From contig NC_085849.1 in assembly GCF_020906515.1 (NCBI RefSeq), forward strand, positions 434,001 to 498,000: a DNA stretch of 64,000 bases, in the 5' to 3' direction. The notes under the pieces were generated by a model that was not told where the DNA came from, searched no databases, and saw only the letters and a program-made list of their open reading frames with translations. Source of the stretch: Vanrija pseudolonga. Taxonomy: Eukaryota > Basidiomycota > Tremellomycetes > Trichosporonales > Trichosporonaceae. Shown here one piece after another: positions 11,706-22,571 of the stretch; the stretch's first letter is position 1, and every line of letters begins with the position of its first letter. Position numbers and translations under genes: made by a program.

Positions 11706-13316
11706 ATGGCCAAGAAGGAGAAGGTCCCTCTCAGCACCCACCTGCTCGCGGGTGGTACCGCGGGTCTGGCGGAAGCGCTTGTCTGGTGAGTCAAGGTGGG
11801 GGGAAGGAGCAGGAGGAGGGGTGGGTGCAGCACAAGGGGAGGCGGAGCCGGGTGGACAGGTGGGGGGAGGCGGAGTCCGGAGGAGGGGTGGGTGGTGGCA
11901 TACTTCTTGCGCGCAGCGCATAGGGGTGGGTGGGCGGGCGACCTTCCTCGCGAGCTTGCTCGAGGGCGGGTGGGTGGACCCACCTTCCCTCCGAGCGAAA
12001 CCAGCATACTGGAGAGAAGGCGAGGAAGGCGTGGCCGCGGCACTCGTCGCTGCGCCCGCCCTCGTCGCCAAGGCCGCACGTGCCGCTGCCGCCGCCATCA
12101 CCAGCCCGCACCGAGCTCCGGCCGGGCGTAGAGCAGCCCGTACTGGCGTGTGCATGCCCCCGAGACCGCGCTAACCACCCCCCGCAGCCACCCCCTTGAC
12201 ACGATCAAGGTCCGCATGCAGCTCTCCAAGTCGCGCAAGGCCAAGGGCGTGAGTACTCGGAACCCCTCGACGCCTCATTTTCGGAACAAGTTGCTGACCA
12301 TCGGAACAGCTCAAGCCCCTCGGCTTCTTCGCGACCGGTCGCCAGATTGTCGCTCGCGAGACCCCGCTCGGCCTGTACAAGGGTCTCGGCGCCGTCGTCA
12401 CGGGTATCGTGCCCAAGATGGCCATCCGTTTCGCTTCGTTTGAGCGTGAGTGCGGCCAGCTCCGGCCTTAGAGAGAACGCAGCCCTAACCACCCGCAGTG
12501 TACAAGGGATGGCTTGCCGATGCCGAGGGCAAGATCTCGCCTGGTGCCACCTTTGTGGCTGGTCTTGGTGCCGGTGCGACCGAGGCCGTGCTCGTCGTCA
12601 ACCCCATGGAGGTGGTCAAGATCCGTCTCCAGGCCCAGCAGCACTCGCTCGCTGACCCCGACGCCGTGCCCCGTTACCGCAACGCCGCGCACGCCGCCTA
12701 CAAGATTGTCGCCGAGGAGGGTTTCGGCACCCTGTACCGTGGTGTCGCCCTCACTGCTCTTCGCCAGGCCACCAACCAGGGTGTCAACTTCACCGCGTAC
12801 CAGTACTTCCGCAAGTGGGCCCTCCAGTTCCAGCCCGAGTACGCCGCCAAGGGTGACCTCCCCTCGTACCAGACCATGGTCCTCGGTCTTGTTTCTGGTG
12901 CCATGGGTCCCTTCTCCAACGCGCCGATCGACACGATCAAGACGTGAGTGAAAGCTATTGGGGGAGCGAGGAGCTCCGTGCTTGCCGGGCGGGGGGACCA
13001 ATTACCCCGAACGCCGAGACGCCACACCACGCTCCCCCACACCCCCACCCTGGCTGGACTTTCCGCTAACCACCCCCGCAGCCGTATCCAGCGTGCCTCA
13101 AAGGTCCCTGGCGAGACTGCCTTCTCGCGCTTCATGAAGGTCGCCACTGAGATGTTCAAGAACGAGGGCCCGTCGGCCTTCTACAAGGGTATCACCCCCC
13201 GTGTCCTCCGTGTCGCTCCCGGTCAGGCCATCGTCTTCACCGTCTACGAGCGCGTCAAGCGCATCATTGACAAGGCCAAGACGCAAGCCACCATCAAGGA
13301 CGACTACGACTCGTAG
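11706..13316 (+). CDS. SFC1: Mitochondrial succinate/fumarate carrier
   Basis: A mitochondrial carrier of 318 residues that exchanges cytosolic succinate for matrix fumarate, linking the glyoxylate cycle to gluconeogenesis. Five exons: 11706-11785, 12188-12248, 12310-12445, 12499-12943 and 13082-13316. Three repeats each hold the carrier signature: CHPLDTIK, VNPMEVVK and NAPIDTIK. The succinate/fumarate (ACR1) subtype is suggested by 'MQLSKSRKAKG', 'GLGAVVTGIVPKMAIRF', 'ALRQATNQGVNFTAY' and 'GPFSNAPIDTIKTRIQ'. The start ATG follows an AACGAAA context. Intron 1 is about 400 bases, far longer than the others, and contains a G-rich repeat also found near 8 kb. In other fungi the gene is induced on acetate or ethanol; no regulatory site was identified here. 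Confidence 0.93.
11860..11939. repeat. Dispersed G-rich repeat, copy 2, inside SFC1 intron 1
   Basis: About 80 bases matching 7970-8051 in the same orientation with around five differences. It lies entirely inside the long first intron (11786-12187) of the carrier gene. A shorter echo of its start (GAGGCGGAGCCGG) lies just upstream near 11840. The position suggests the intron grew by insertion of a mobile or duplicated unit. Confidence 0.75.
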
Positions 13317-13603
13317 TGTGCGCGGCAGTAGCAGCAGCAGCAGCACACAGTTGTAGAGGGTTTCGCCCCGGTGCGAGCGAGCATCAGCATTGTCAGCACG
13401 GAGCAGAGCGCAGCGGCTGGCGCAGGCGAGGAGAAAAAAGTACCGAGCCATAGTACAGGGCCTAGCATGCATGTTGTACAACAGAGTCGGAGTGGGACTG
13501 AGTTTGTGCAATGATAGGCGGATAGCCGAGAGGAGTTTGTGAAGCGATATCTGATAATGTTTGCTACACGTCAGCGAGTTCGAGTCATGGCAACGTACAG
13601 TGG

Positions 13604-15016
13604 CTAGCTCCGCCCAACCTCGTCCCATCGGCGCTGCTTCCCGCGCTGTCGCCAATCACCGTGGGCCGCATCTCCGGTGTCGGCTAGCTGTCCGCGCGCG
13701 CCAAGACCAGCCCGCTCGGTGCGGAGGACGGGCACGATCGCGTCGGCCCGGCCAGACAGGTCACGGCCGAGTCCGCGTCCCTCGCTCCAGCCCTGGCGAG
13801 CGAGCATGGCACGCGCAGTGGTCGACGGGCCGGGCGCGGGTGCCGGCGCAGGCGCAGCCTCTACAGCCTTCACCCCAGCCCGTGGCGGCGACCTCGGATG
13901 CAGCCTGCGCCGCTGTGCCGACCTGTCGACGTACGCGGCACTCGGGGCCTCCCGCGCCCCGTCGCCGAGCAACGTGCCCCTCAACGCGTCGAGCTCGAGC
14001 TTGCGCTTGAACTGGCGATTTCCCCTGCGCTGGGCGGCGTCGAACGCCACGGGCTCCGAGTCGGGCTGATACGTGGGCGTCGAGACCCCCGAGTCATCCG
14101 CTTTGCCCTCGTCGAGCGCGATCTGCTCGTTGCCGCCCATCTGGCACTCGACGCACGGCCAGTCGGCGTGGATGTGCGCGACGAACGTCGTCGTGCCGAC
14201 TGTCAGGCGCGAGAGGTGGCGCAGCGGGTATGGCTGCGAGCTTGCCTTGGCCTCGGACAAGCGCGTCGCGTCCCGCTCGCCAGGGTGCGCGACGTACGTC
14301 CCCAGCGTAGAGCCGAGGTCGACGACGTGCCACGCGTCGGGGTCCGCGCCGCCGCTCGCCCCGCTGCCCCAGTACACGAGCGCATGCGTCTTGCTGACCT
14401 CCATCTCGCGCACGCGCACGCGGGCGGCTGCGCCGCGCTCGCACCGGTCCCGGCCTAGTTGGATACCGCCTTCGCGTGCGTCGAGCACCGCGACGGCGCC
14501 GGGCTGTAGCGCGCGCGAGCGCTTCACCACCAGGCGGAGGATGTGCGGTGGTATTGGTGGCGGCGAGGCGGAGGCGTGCCGATCTGGTGTGTTGTCGCTG
14601 CTCGCGTCGCGGCCGTAGGGATCCCCCTTACGCCCGTACGGATCGTACCCGTTCTTCGTAGCCGGTTCAGGTCGCTTCTTCTCCTCGCCCTTGCCGCCGC
14701 TCTTGTCGCCCACGGCGCGGGCGAGGTCTTCGGGCGCCATGAGCCCGCCCCAGCCCACATCGTCGAGTACTTCGCCTTCTTCGCGCTCGTGTCTTGAGGG
14801 CCCGGCCGCAGCGTTCGACGACGTGGTGTGTTTGCCCTCTGCGAGCTCGGCTGGCGTGAGGTAGGTCCACTCGCCTGACGCCGAGGCCAGCGCGTACGTG
14901 TCGCTCGCGGCCTGGTAGTACACGCCCAGCGCGGCGTTCCACACCCACGCTTCGGCGCGTGCGTCGGTGGTGCTGGCCGGCATTGGGCGAGACGAGGTGG
15001 GAGAGAGTGAATGCAT
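13604..15016 (-). CDS. OCRE-FHA-G-patch protein, AGGF1-like
   Basis: A single exon of 470 residues with three recognisable modules. Residues about 22-60 resemble an OCRE motif of aromatic repeats (WVWNAALGVYYQAASDTY, then EWTYLTP). Residues about 185-310 form an FHA domain: 'IQLGRDRC', 'SKTHALVYW' and 'VVDLGSTLGTYV' with the conserved Gly, Arg, Ser and His. The C-terminus has a G-patch (MLARQGWSEGRGLGRD ... LG). This order is that of human AGGF1 and related plant and fungal proteins, linked to pre-mRNA splicing. An acidic linker and Asp/Tyr/Gly/Arg-rich section lie between OCRE and FHA. A second possible start is at 14983. It diverges from the DRS1 gene with 182 bases between start codons. 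Nuclear RNA-processing role is inferred from the domains. Confidence 0.85.
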   Translation of the reverse strand: MHSLSPTSSRPMPASTTDARAEAWVWNAALGVYYQAASDTYALASASGEWTYLTPAELAEGKHTTSSNAAAGPSRHEREEGEVLDDVGWGGLMAPEDLARAVGDKSGGKGEEKKRPEPATKNGYDPYGRKGDPYGRDASSDNTPDRHASASPPPIPPHILRLVVKRSRALQPGAVAVLDAREGGIQLGRDRCERGAAARVRVREMEVSKTHALVYWGSGASGGADPDAWHVVDLGSTLGTYVAHPGERDATRLSEAKASSQPYPLRHLSRLTVGTTTFVAHIHADWPCVECQMGGNEQIALDEGKADDSGVSTPTYQPDSEPVAFDAAQRRGNRQFKRKLELDALRGTLLGDGAREAPSAAYVDRSAQRRRLHPRSPPRAGVKAVEAAPAPAPAPGPSTTARAMLARQGWSEGRGLGRDLSGRADAIVPVLRTERAGLGARGQLADTGDAAHGDWRQRGKQRRWDEVGRS

Positions 15017-15198
15017 GGGACTGAGGTCAGCGTCGAGAACAACAAGTGTCCATTGGATGAGACACACGGAGTTTGGGCCAACTCCGCGTTGCACGTGACC
15101 GCCGTCCCAGAATTTCCAGGCTGCGGCAAGTCCAAGAGCTTGAGCAATATTTGTTGTGTCTCGCCGACCACCATCTCACACACCACCACACCCACACC
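15017..15198. promoter_or_regulatory. Shared divergent promoter region
   Basis: Only 182 bases separate the start codons of the FHA/G-patch gene (minus) and DRS1 (plus), so both promoters must lie here or within their 5' leaders. Both products act on RNA, so joint regulation is plausible but not shown. CACACC repeats precede the DRS1 ATG. No TATA box was seen. Confidence 0.5.
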
Positions 15199-17552
15199 AT
15201 GGTCCTCGACTTTATCGGCACGATCGACTCGGACGACGAGGAGCAGATCCTCGAAACTCCCCGCGCCGAGAGCAGCAAGCGGGCGTCGGCGGCGGGCGAG
15301 AAGACGGACGACCTCGACGCGGATTTCAACTTTGACCTCGGCGCGAACAATACCGAGGGTGTGCTCGACCTGTGGGGCGGCGACGAGGTCGAGGGCAAGG
15401 ACGCGCCCATTACCGTCGACGACATTATCGCCCGGAGGACGGGCAAGCCGCTCCAGAGCTACCGCGAGCGCAAGCGGAGAAGGGACGAGGGGGAGAGTGA
15501 TGAGGAGGAGAGCGGGAGTGAGGGAGATGAGGAGGGGAGCGATGGGGAGGATGATGAGGAGGAGGAGGGTGATGAGGAGGAGGGCGACGAGGAGGGTATG
15601 GACGTTGACGGCGACGAGGAGGAGGGCGACGACGACGACGACGAGGAAATCGAGGCCGACTCTGACGCCGACGCCGACTCCGACTCTGACGCCTCCGAAG
15701 TCGACGCCGCTGAAGAAGCCCGCAAAGACGCCTTCTTCTCCGCCGACCCAACAGCGACCCAGACCGACCTCCCCAGCACCTTTGCCTCGATGAACCTGTC
15801 GCGACCGCTCCTGCGCGCGCTCACCTCTCTCGGCTTTGCGGCACCCACGCCGATTCAGTCGCGCGCCGTCCCGCTCGCCCTCCTCGGCCGCGATATCCTC
15901 GGTTCCGCCGTGACGGGTTCCGGAAAGACCGGCGCGTTCATGATCCCCATCCTGGAGCGTCTGTCGTACCGCGACCGCGGGCGCGGTGGCCAGGCCTGCC
16001 GTGTGCTCGTGCTCTGCCCCACTCGTGAACTCGCAGTCCAGGTCGAGCAGGTCGGCAAGGCCCTCGCTGAGCGCGGCGGCCTCGACGTGCGCTTTGCGCT
16101 CCTTGTCGGTGGTCTCTCCCTCAACGCACAAGCCCACGCCCTCCGCACCCTCCCCGATATCCTTATCGCCACGCCCGGTCGTCTGATCGACCACTTGACC
16201 AACACCCCCTCGTTCACCCTCTCAGCCCTCGACATTCTCGTTATCGACGAAGCCGACCGCATGCTCGAGGCCGGTTTCACCGACGAACTCAACGAGATTG
16301 TCCGCCAGTGCCCGCGTAACCGCCAGACTATGCTGTTCTCGGCTACCATGTCCGACTCGGTCGACGAGCTGGTCAAGCTCTCGCTTGACAAGCCCGTCCG
16401 CGTGTTTGTCGATGCCAAGCGCCACACCGCTGCGGGTCTTACGCAGGAGTTTGTTCGCATCCGTGAGGACGACCTGCGATCACCGTCCCTCCTCACCCTC
16501 TGCCAGCGTACCGTTCGCGAACGCTGCATCATCTTCTTCCGATCCAAGGCGCTTGCACACCAGATGCGTGTCGTGTTTGGCCTCTTTGGCCTCAAGGCCG
16601 CCGAGCTGCACGGAAACCTCACCCAGGAGCAGCGTCTCGTCGCCCTCAACGACTTTAAGGCCGGCAAGGTCGACTACCTCCTTGCTACCGACCTCGCGTC
16701 GCGTGGTCTCGACATTAAGGGTGTCGAAACGGTTATCAACTATGACATGCCGGGTCAGCTGGCCCAGTACACCCACCGTGTTGGTCGTACTGCCCGTGCT
16801 GGACGCAAGGGTCGTTCGATCACCCTCGTGGGCGAAGTCGACCGCAAGATGCTCAAGGCTGTGATCAAGCAGTCCCAGGCCGACCAGATCCGCCACCGCA
16901 TCATCCCTGGCGAGGCAGTCTCTGCCATGGCTGAGAAGCTCGACGACCTCAAGGATGAAATCACCGACATTCTCAAGGAGGAGCGTGAAGAAAAGGCCAT
17001 GCGCCAGGCCGACATGGAGATCCGCAAGGGTCAGAACATGGTTGAGCACGAGGATGAGATCTTCTCGCGTCCTGCACGAACATGGTTCCAGTCGGAGAAG
17101 GAGAAGCAGACGGCCAAGGGTGAGTGAAACCGGCGGGTGGTGTACTGACGATTACAGAAGCTGGCAAGGCGGCCCACGCAGGCACCTCCAAGCAGGCCAA
17201 GGACGAACCCGCAAAGAAGAAGGAGAAGCACGGCAAGTACGACGGCATGTCGCGTAGGCAGAAGCGCCGCAAGATGGCCGCGGAGGAGGACGCAGCCGAC
17301 CAGGCGGCCTCGCAGCGTGTGTCGGCGGCTATCCGCAATGCAAAGAAGAAGGCGCGTCCGGGCAAGATCACCGAGCCGGTCAAGCCCGCTGGCAAGGCCA
17401 AGGCCAAGAGCGGCAAGAAGCCGGGCCCCAAGCGCAGCGCGTTTGACGACCACGAGGGGATGCGCGCCAAGCCGACAAAGGTCAACCTGAGCAAGAAGGG
17501 CAAGGGCGGCGGCAAGGGGGGTAAGGCGGGTAAGGGCAAGGGGAAGAAGTAG
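15199..17552 (+). CDS. DRS1: DEAD-box RNA helicase DRS1 (DDX27 family)
   Basis: A nucleolar ATP-dependent RNA helicase needed for 27S pre-rRNA processing and 60S subunit assembly. Exon 1 (15199-17119) and exon 2 (17158-17552) give 771 residues. An acidic N-terminal region (to about 190) is followed by the Q-motif region (GFAAPTPIQ), Walker A GSGKT near 240, PTREL, TPGR, DEAD as VIDEADRM near 349, SAT near 381, and HRVGRTARAGR near 525. The C-terminus is Lys-rich and ends in KGKGKK, a likely nucleolar signal. 'NLSRPLLRALTSLGF' and 'AALSAD/..DEAD.. MLEAGF' style signatures fit DRS1 better than other DEAD-box proteins such as RRP3 or DBP8. All helicase motifs are intact. It shares a short promoter region with the FHA/G-patch gene. 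Confidence 0.9.
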
Positions 17553-17789
17553 GCGGGGTGCATTTGCATAGAGTTTGGGCATGTATTCGGTATGCGTGAG
17601 GCGGGGACTGGGGCGAGGTGGAGCAGCAGTAGGGGTTGGTGGTCGGCACGATCGAATCGCAATCGGCAGACATGTGTCAAACATGCTGGCTAGGTCGGTC
17701 TCGCCACGACCTTGCGCTGCGACTTCCCGCAAGATGAGTCATCCTATCCATCGTCTATACAATCTACGGTGCAGCCCCCACGCCCACCC

Positions 17790-18765
17790 CTACCACTTGC
17801 GCGCGCCATGCTGGTACTGATAAATCCACGTCGCGTTCCACCCCCGCGTCCACCCGAGCCCCTCCCAAAGCTTCGCGCTGACCTCGTTGCCATTCTCGAC
17901 ATTGCAGTAGACTGGCACGCCGCGGGCCTCGAGGTCGCCGAGGTGTTTCGCGATCAGCACCTTGGCGAGCCCGCGGCGGCGGTACGCCGGCATGGTGTGC
18001 AGCGCGCCGACTGACCCGTCGCCGTGCGTCATGAACCATGCGACGGGGAGCGGGGTGGGCTCGCCGGGGGCGACGGTGGGCCGGAGGACGGTGGTGTGCG
18101 CTGCGCGCGAGGCGTAGTACTCTAGGCTGCGGTACTTGTTCTCTGCGAAGATCTGGAGAGCGTGAGCTACGCTTGTCGAGTCTGTGGCCGCCGGCCGCAC
18201 TCACCAACGCCGCGTCCTCTTCCCGCGCAAGCCCGAGCTCCAACCCATCAGTGTTCACCCCGCTCAGGTCCACCTTGGTGCCCCCCGGAGGAGCAAAGTA
18301 CGTCCAGTTGCGTCCGTGATCCGGGCCGCCGACATGCGCCTGCACGAACGGGCGGAAGACCTCTGGCACCTGCCCGACGACCCGCTGCGCGGGGTACAGC
18401 TTTGCCATTTCGTCGATAACCGCGTTGATCTCTGCGCCGGCGCGCGCGATGGTCTCGGGGGTTTGGCGGGCCGGGTAGTGCTGGAGCGAGTGGTAGACGC
18501 GGATCTGCTCCGAGGGCCGGGGGAGCGCGTACGCGATGACCCATGACTCGCCGGGTTGCAACGCTTCCCCGTTCTGGGCCGGCGGGAACGTCGCGTGGAT
18601 GGTCGACAGCACACCTGGCACCGGCAGCCCCTCGACCGGCCCCGCCTCGTCCTCGCTCGTCCGGTTGCACATGATTGACCCGACGGCCACGACCGTGTCC
18701 GGCAGGTCTTGTCGTAGGAACGGCAGGATCGCGTGCGGCTTGTGCGCGTACAGTGCGATTGTCAT
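17790..18765 (-). CDS. GNAT-family N-acetyltransferase
   Basis: Two exons (18765-18205 and 18152-17790) encode 307 residues. The C-terminal half is a GNAT fold: 'VAWFMTHGDGSVGALHTMP' forms the central strands, 'YRRRGLAKVLIAKHL' is the acetyl-CoA motif A, and 'VYCNVENGNEVSAKLWEGLGW' is motif B. The N-terminal half has no motif I can name, but two-part architecture resembles FR47-like and glycine N-acyltransferase-like members. Substrate unknown. The introns and start agree with the neighbours in style; the ATG at 18765 precedes a plausible hydrophobic strand. It is convergent with DRS1, with 237 bases between stops. Confidence 0.82.
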
Positions 18766-19468
18766 GGCGTAGTGTTGAGGGGTTGGGCAAAAGAAAGAGA
18801 GTTGAACCGCGCCGTTGTTGTTGATATAGTCGTTGTCGAGTGGAGAGTTGTGATGACGACCGACGAGCACCCGACTTGCCCGCCGAGTCGAACTTTTGCC
18901 GCGCGCTACGCACTGCCCGATCGCACAAACCCGATGTGAAGCGCCGGTGACTCGGCTCTAGCGATGGGTCCTGGTTTGGGCCGCTGCGTGTGACTCGAAC
19001 GTTCACCGTGGCTTGCATGCATTGAGACACTCCGATTCCCTCCAGTCGATGCGCTGCATGTGCAGCATGCATCTGTCAGTTGCCCGCGTTCGCAAGGATG
19101 AGAGGTTATCACACCATCCAGGATACCCGGTGCGGGCGTGGCACTTCGGGCCAGGCCGACTCGGTGCCGAGGTCGGCCTCTGGACGTCCTCTACACTCCC
19201 AGTCGTCCAGGCCGTCGACCCGAAACTATTAGCACTTCTGCTCATCAGCAGCAAAACGATGCATGGAGGCACGTGATGCTTTGGTGCATGCTGTTGCGAG
19301 TCGGGGTACCGTCTTGTGGTGCTGTGGTAGTAGAGTTTTCCGTATGGTGGTGAGAATAATCCGGCGTGGTACGTTATTTTTTCAGATAAACGATTGCATT
19401 CCGGTGAGCGAGGCGCCTAAGTTATCGTTCCTCTGTCGTTACATATGTACAAGATGTGAAAGTGGCGC
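18766..19468. other. Intergenic, no gene seen
   Basis: About 700 bases upstream of the GNAT gene. Base composition is less GC-rich toward 19370-19450. No open frame with splice sites or motifs was found. Several TGCATGCA-type words lie at 19015-19070. Confidence 0.45.
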
Positions 19469-20154
19469 CTATTCGGCATGGTCGCCAACAACCTCGCCAT
19501 GCTCGTCGAGTGACGCGAGAATCTCAGCTGGGTCGACGTCAGTTGGCTCAGGCAACAACGACCCACGCGTCAGACCCGGCACCTGCCAGCCATTGTCGAG
19601 GAGGTATCGCGCCAGGCGGTGGGGCTGAAACTGTTGCCTGTGTCGTCAGTGAAGGAAGGGTGAGACACTCACATGAAGGGGTCACCGCGCTTGCCAGCGT
19701 CATCCATTGCAAGACCCAGTGTCTTGGTGGAAAGGTGGTCGCACAACTGGTACCCAGCGTTGCCCCAGAGTGCGCCGGCAAGCATTGCGTTGAGCTGGAT
19801 CTTGCCGTCCTCATAGACGAGGAGGAGACGGGCGACCGAGTGGACCATGGTGACGACAGTCTTGCGCTGCCTGGCGATCGCATACAGGGCGTCGTTGTCC
19901 GCGTTGACGACTGCAAACAGGACAGCACGCTCGCCCGAGGCGCGGTAGGAGACGAGGTAGATGAGATCGGTGTCCACAAGGCTCCTCCAAACGGCGCGGT
20001 GCTCGTTCAGGTTGACGGGGTTACCCCAGCGAGCGGCCCTGTACACCGGCATGGGGCAAGGGGGGTGCGTGTCGAATGGGGGTGCGTCGGGATAAAGGTT
20101 TCCCTTCTCTGCCCACTCGTGCTGCTCGGCCAACTCGGCCTCGGTGGCTGGCAT
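19469..20154 (-). CDS. Tandem-array family protein A (unknown family)
   Basis: First of four related minus-strand genes. Exons 20154-19673 and 19637-19469 join to 216 residues. It shares with the other three an N-terminal 'PPCPMPVYRA' segment, a central 'VHSVARLLLVYEDGKIQLN' hydrophobic strand, 'ALWGNAGYQL', and after the conserved splice site 'FQPHRLARYLLDNGW' plus 'VPGLTRG'. Unlike B and D it shows no third coding exon. The first ATG follows a likely splice acceptor (CCTCAG then A-ATG), so a 5'-leader intron is probable. No signal peptide, membrane helix or known domain was recognised. Function unknown; the conserved Trp-Gly and N-G-W residues suggest a compact folded domain rather than disorder. 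Confidence 0.82.
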
Positions 20155-20428
20155 TCTGAGGCGTGTCAGCTCCACATGGTAGTGCGTTTACACGCGGTGT
20201 CTTTGGGGTGGATGGGCTGACCTGTTGTGTTGAGATAGTGTTGAATGACAAGACAGTTGATGTGCAGCGCCCTTCCTTTGCAGCTCACTCCTGGCGACGC
20301 ACTGCGACCGCCTAACCCGGCGTGCCAATCTCAACTCACTCACGACCACCCAACGCCAGGTTATCACCACTACATGCATGTCCGTATACCTCTCCATGGT
20401 CTTGCCGCCCGGAGCTTTCTTTGCCCCC

Positions 20429-21153
20429 TCACTCATCGGGGTCAGCCCACAGGTACCTCCGGATCGAGCGACCTTCGAGGTGGGCGGCGATGCGGTCGAA
20501 TCGGGTGAAGGAGCCATACACTCCCGCTTCAGTGTCAGAATGAACGCACATCAGACTTACGGGTCATACCCGGCACCTTCCAGCCATTGTTCTTGAGGTA
20601 GCGTGCGATGCGGTAGAGGCGGAAATGCTCGCTGTGGCGCGTCAGACTCGGACTTTAACGTGACCTACAGGAAAGAGTCGGCATACCGGGTCCTCGCGTC
20701 GACCTCGTTGAAGCCGAGCACAGAGGGCAAGAGCCTCATGCACAGCTCCACCCCGCCCTCGCCCCACAGCTTGCTCGCCAGCTCTTGGTTGAGTGAGAGC
20801 TCGCCCGCGCGAACAACGAGCAGAACGCGTGCGACAGAGTAGACACAGTTGAGCACCTTGCAGCGTTCGGCGTAGACCTGGTCCACGGCAGCCTGGTCCT
20901 CGGCCCGCAGGGCAGATACCATGACCTCGTACGACGTGCGGTAGCCGATGAGCTCAAGCGCCTCGTAGTCCATCAGTTCTTCCCAGGTCCAGTAACAGTG
21001 GCGGAAGTTGGACGGTATGCCGCTGGCTTCCCCGGCGTATGTCGGCATGGGGGCCGGGAGAAGAGACCCAAAGGACGGCAGGGGTGGGTTGAAGTGGTTC
21101 CGCTGGGTCCTCGGGACTTGCGTCGGCCTCATGCACTCGTCAGGAATCGTCAT
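20429..21153 (-). CDS. Tandem-array family protein B (unknown family)
   Basis: Exons 21153-20669, 20631-20561 and 20526-20429 join to 217 residues. Diagnostic shared parts are 'PAPMPTYAGE', 'NFRHCYWTWEELMDYEAL', 'NCVYSVARVLLVVRAGELSLN', 'KLWGEGGVELC', 'LGFNEVDA', then 'FRLYRIARYLKNNGWKVPGM' in the 71-base exon. The third exon (GVYGSFTRFD) aligns with that of gene D. The second intron is only about 34 bases, so its acceptor may be misplaced by a few bases. The first ATG lies two bases after a CTGCAG acceptor, again suggesting a leader intron. No known domain was recognised and no function is assigned. It sits 274 bases upstream of gene A. Confidence 0.82.
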
Positions 21154-21408
21154 ATCTGCAGTGTGTGTGAGTGTAGGTAGGGTGGGTGCGGCGATAGGAC
21201 TGACTCGAGACGTGGTGAAGAGATGGATTGGACAGAAGCAGAACTGGTGGCGCCCCTTCCTTTATTCGTTGGCACTGCTTGACCTTCAAACGCAGCGACC
21301 AACATGGGTGCCCCCTTATCTCGCAGCACACACCCCGTGTGTACTCCAGTCTACGAGCTCAATGCTCTCATTCCAATCCACCCCAGATGCATGCCACAAA
21401 GAAACCCC

Positions 21409-22231
21409 TCAACCCGAGACCCCAAACATAGAAGTCACGAAGCCTCGCAGCCTCGTCCACGCCTTCTGCCACCCACCAGTGCTCCCAGAATAGAAGGAAT
21501 CGATGTTATGCAAATGGCGGGTGTCGGGTGTTACGATCCAACCTTTAACGAAAGGCTTGCGAGGGCGGTGGCCAAACTTGGTGAGCGAGGCGTAGACGGC
21601 GATTGTGTCGTCATGTGGTTAGAGAACTACCACATGCCACAACGAACAAATAACCCACGAGGCATACCCGGCACCGACCACCCGCACACCTTGTAGTATC
21701 GCGCCAGCTTATGGAGGCGCGACTGCTCGCTTCCGTTAGACTGCACCAGCCGTGACGTACTTACAAGAAGGGGTCTTCAAACTCCATCGCCGCATCGACG
21801 GCTGGAAAGCCGAGCGCCTCAGGCGTGAGACTGGCGCACAGCTCGGCGCCCGCAGCGCCCCAGAGCTCGGTAGCGAGGGGAGTGTTGAGTGCGAGCTCTC
21901 CGTCTCTCACAACGAGAAGAATTCGGGCGATGGAGTAGACAAACTGCGTCACCTTGGTCACGTCGGCGTAGACTTGGTCGAGCCTCGCCTGGTCGCGGTC
22001 CACCATGGCGTCTACCGCCAGGTCCCGCCCGACGGCGCCACCGACAACAAGCGCCGCGGCGCTGTAGTCCATCAAGGCTGTCCATGCCGCGCGATACTCG
22101 CACAGGTTAGATGGGCAGCCCCAAGTCTCGCCGGCGTACACTGGCACGGGGCAGGGTGGAAGAGAGGTGAAGTCTGGCGGTAAGGCGACAAAGGGGTTCG
22201 GCTGCCAAGGCTCCGCCTGTGTCGGTGTCAT
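21409..22231 (-). CDS. Tandem-array family protein C (unknown family), 3' splice site odd
   Basis: Exon 1 (22231-21765) and the 71-base exon 2 (21729-21659) match paralogues B and D: 'PPCPVPVYAGE', 'NLCEYRAAWTALMDYSA', 'QFVYSIARILLVVRDGELALN', 'ELWGAAGAELC', 'LHKLARYYKVCGW'. A frame homologous to exon 3 of B and D (VYASLTKFGHRPRK) is open down to a TGA at 21409, but no AG acceptor lies just before it. If intron 2 is kept, translation stops at 21627-21629. Exon 1 may extend upstream of 22231, because the bases before that ATG still encode residues similar to the start of D (TDFDPEV against SIDFN). Function unknown. The gene may be decaying or may use an unseen splice site. Confidence 0.68.
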
Positions 22232-22571
22232 GCAGACCTCCGGGTCGAAATCGGTGCAAGCTGGGGAGTATCAGTGTTCGTGTTGGAGCACCTCCAGGCT
22301 ACCCACCGCGTAACCATGTCGCGAAGCCAGGTGTGTATAATAATGGTGCTGATGTGAGAAGTTGGTGTGGAGACGTATCGGTTTCCAAGGTCCCTCCCTC
22401 ACATACTGCTCACGCCCGACCTGGAACCAGAGTGGCCGTAGCAGGTGCCCCCGCCACCCAGTTCAAACACTGCTGCGAGAATACCGTCACACGCCTATCA
22501 TTGCATGTCCATCTGTAGCATGTCACTCTGCCCTTGGACCCATGCCCCTTACATACACATGAACTACATTC
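22232..22571. other. Spacer between array genes D and C
   Basis: About 340 bases that should hold the promoter and 5' leader of gene C. A CCCCAG acceptor at about 22261 followed by in-frame coding-like sequence hints that a short first exon of C lies here, but its donor could not be fixed. Confidence 0.4.

Noticed and set aside
14524-16194. Minus-strand frame of over 550 codons crossing the FHA/G-patch start and the DRS1 acidic region
   Set aside because: It spans two well supported genes and reads poly-Leu/Val where DRS1 encodes its acidic tract; composition is an antisense artefact.
18985-19075. A possible small RNA gene suggested by TGCATGCA-rich sequence
   Set aside because: No stable cloverleaf or known RNA motif could be drawn, and no Pol III box B was found.
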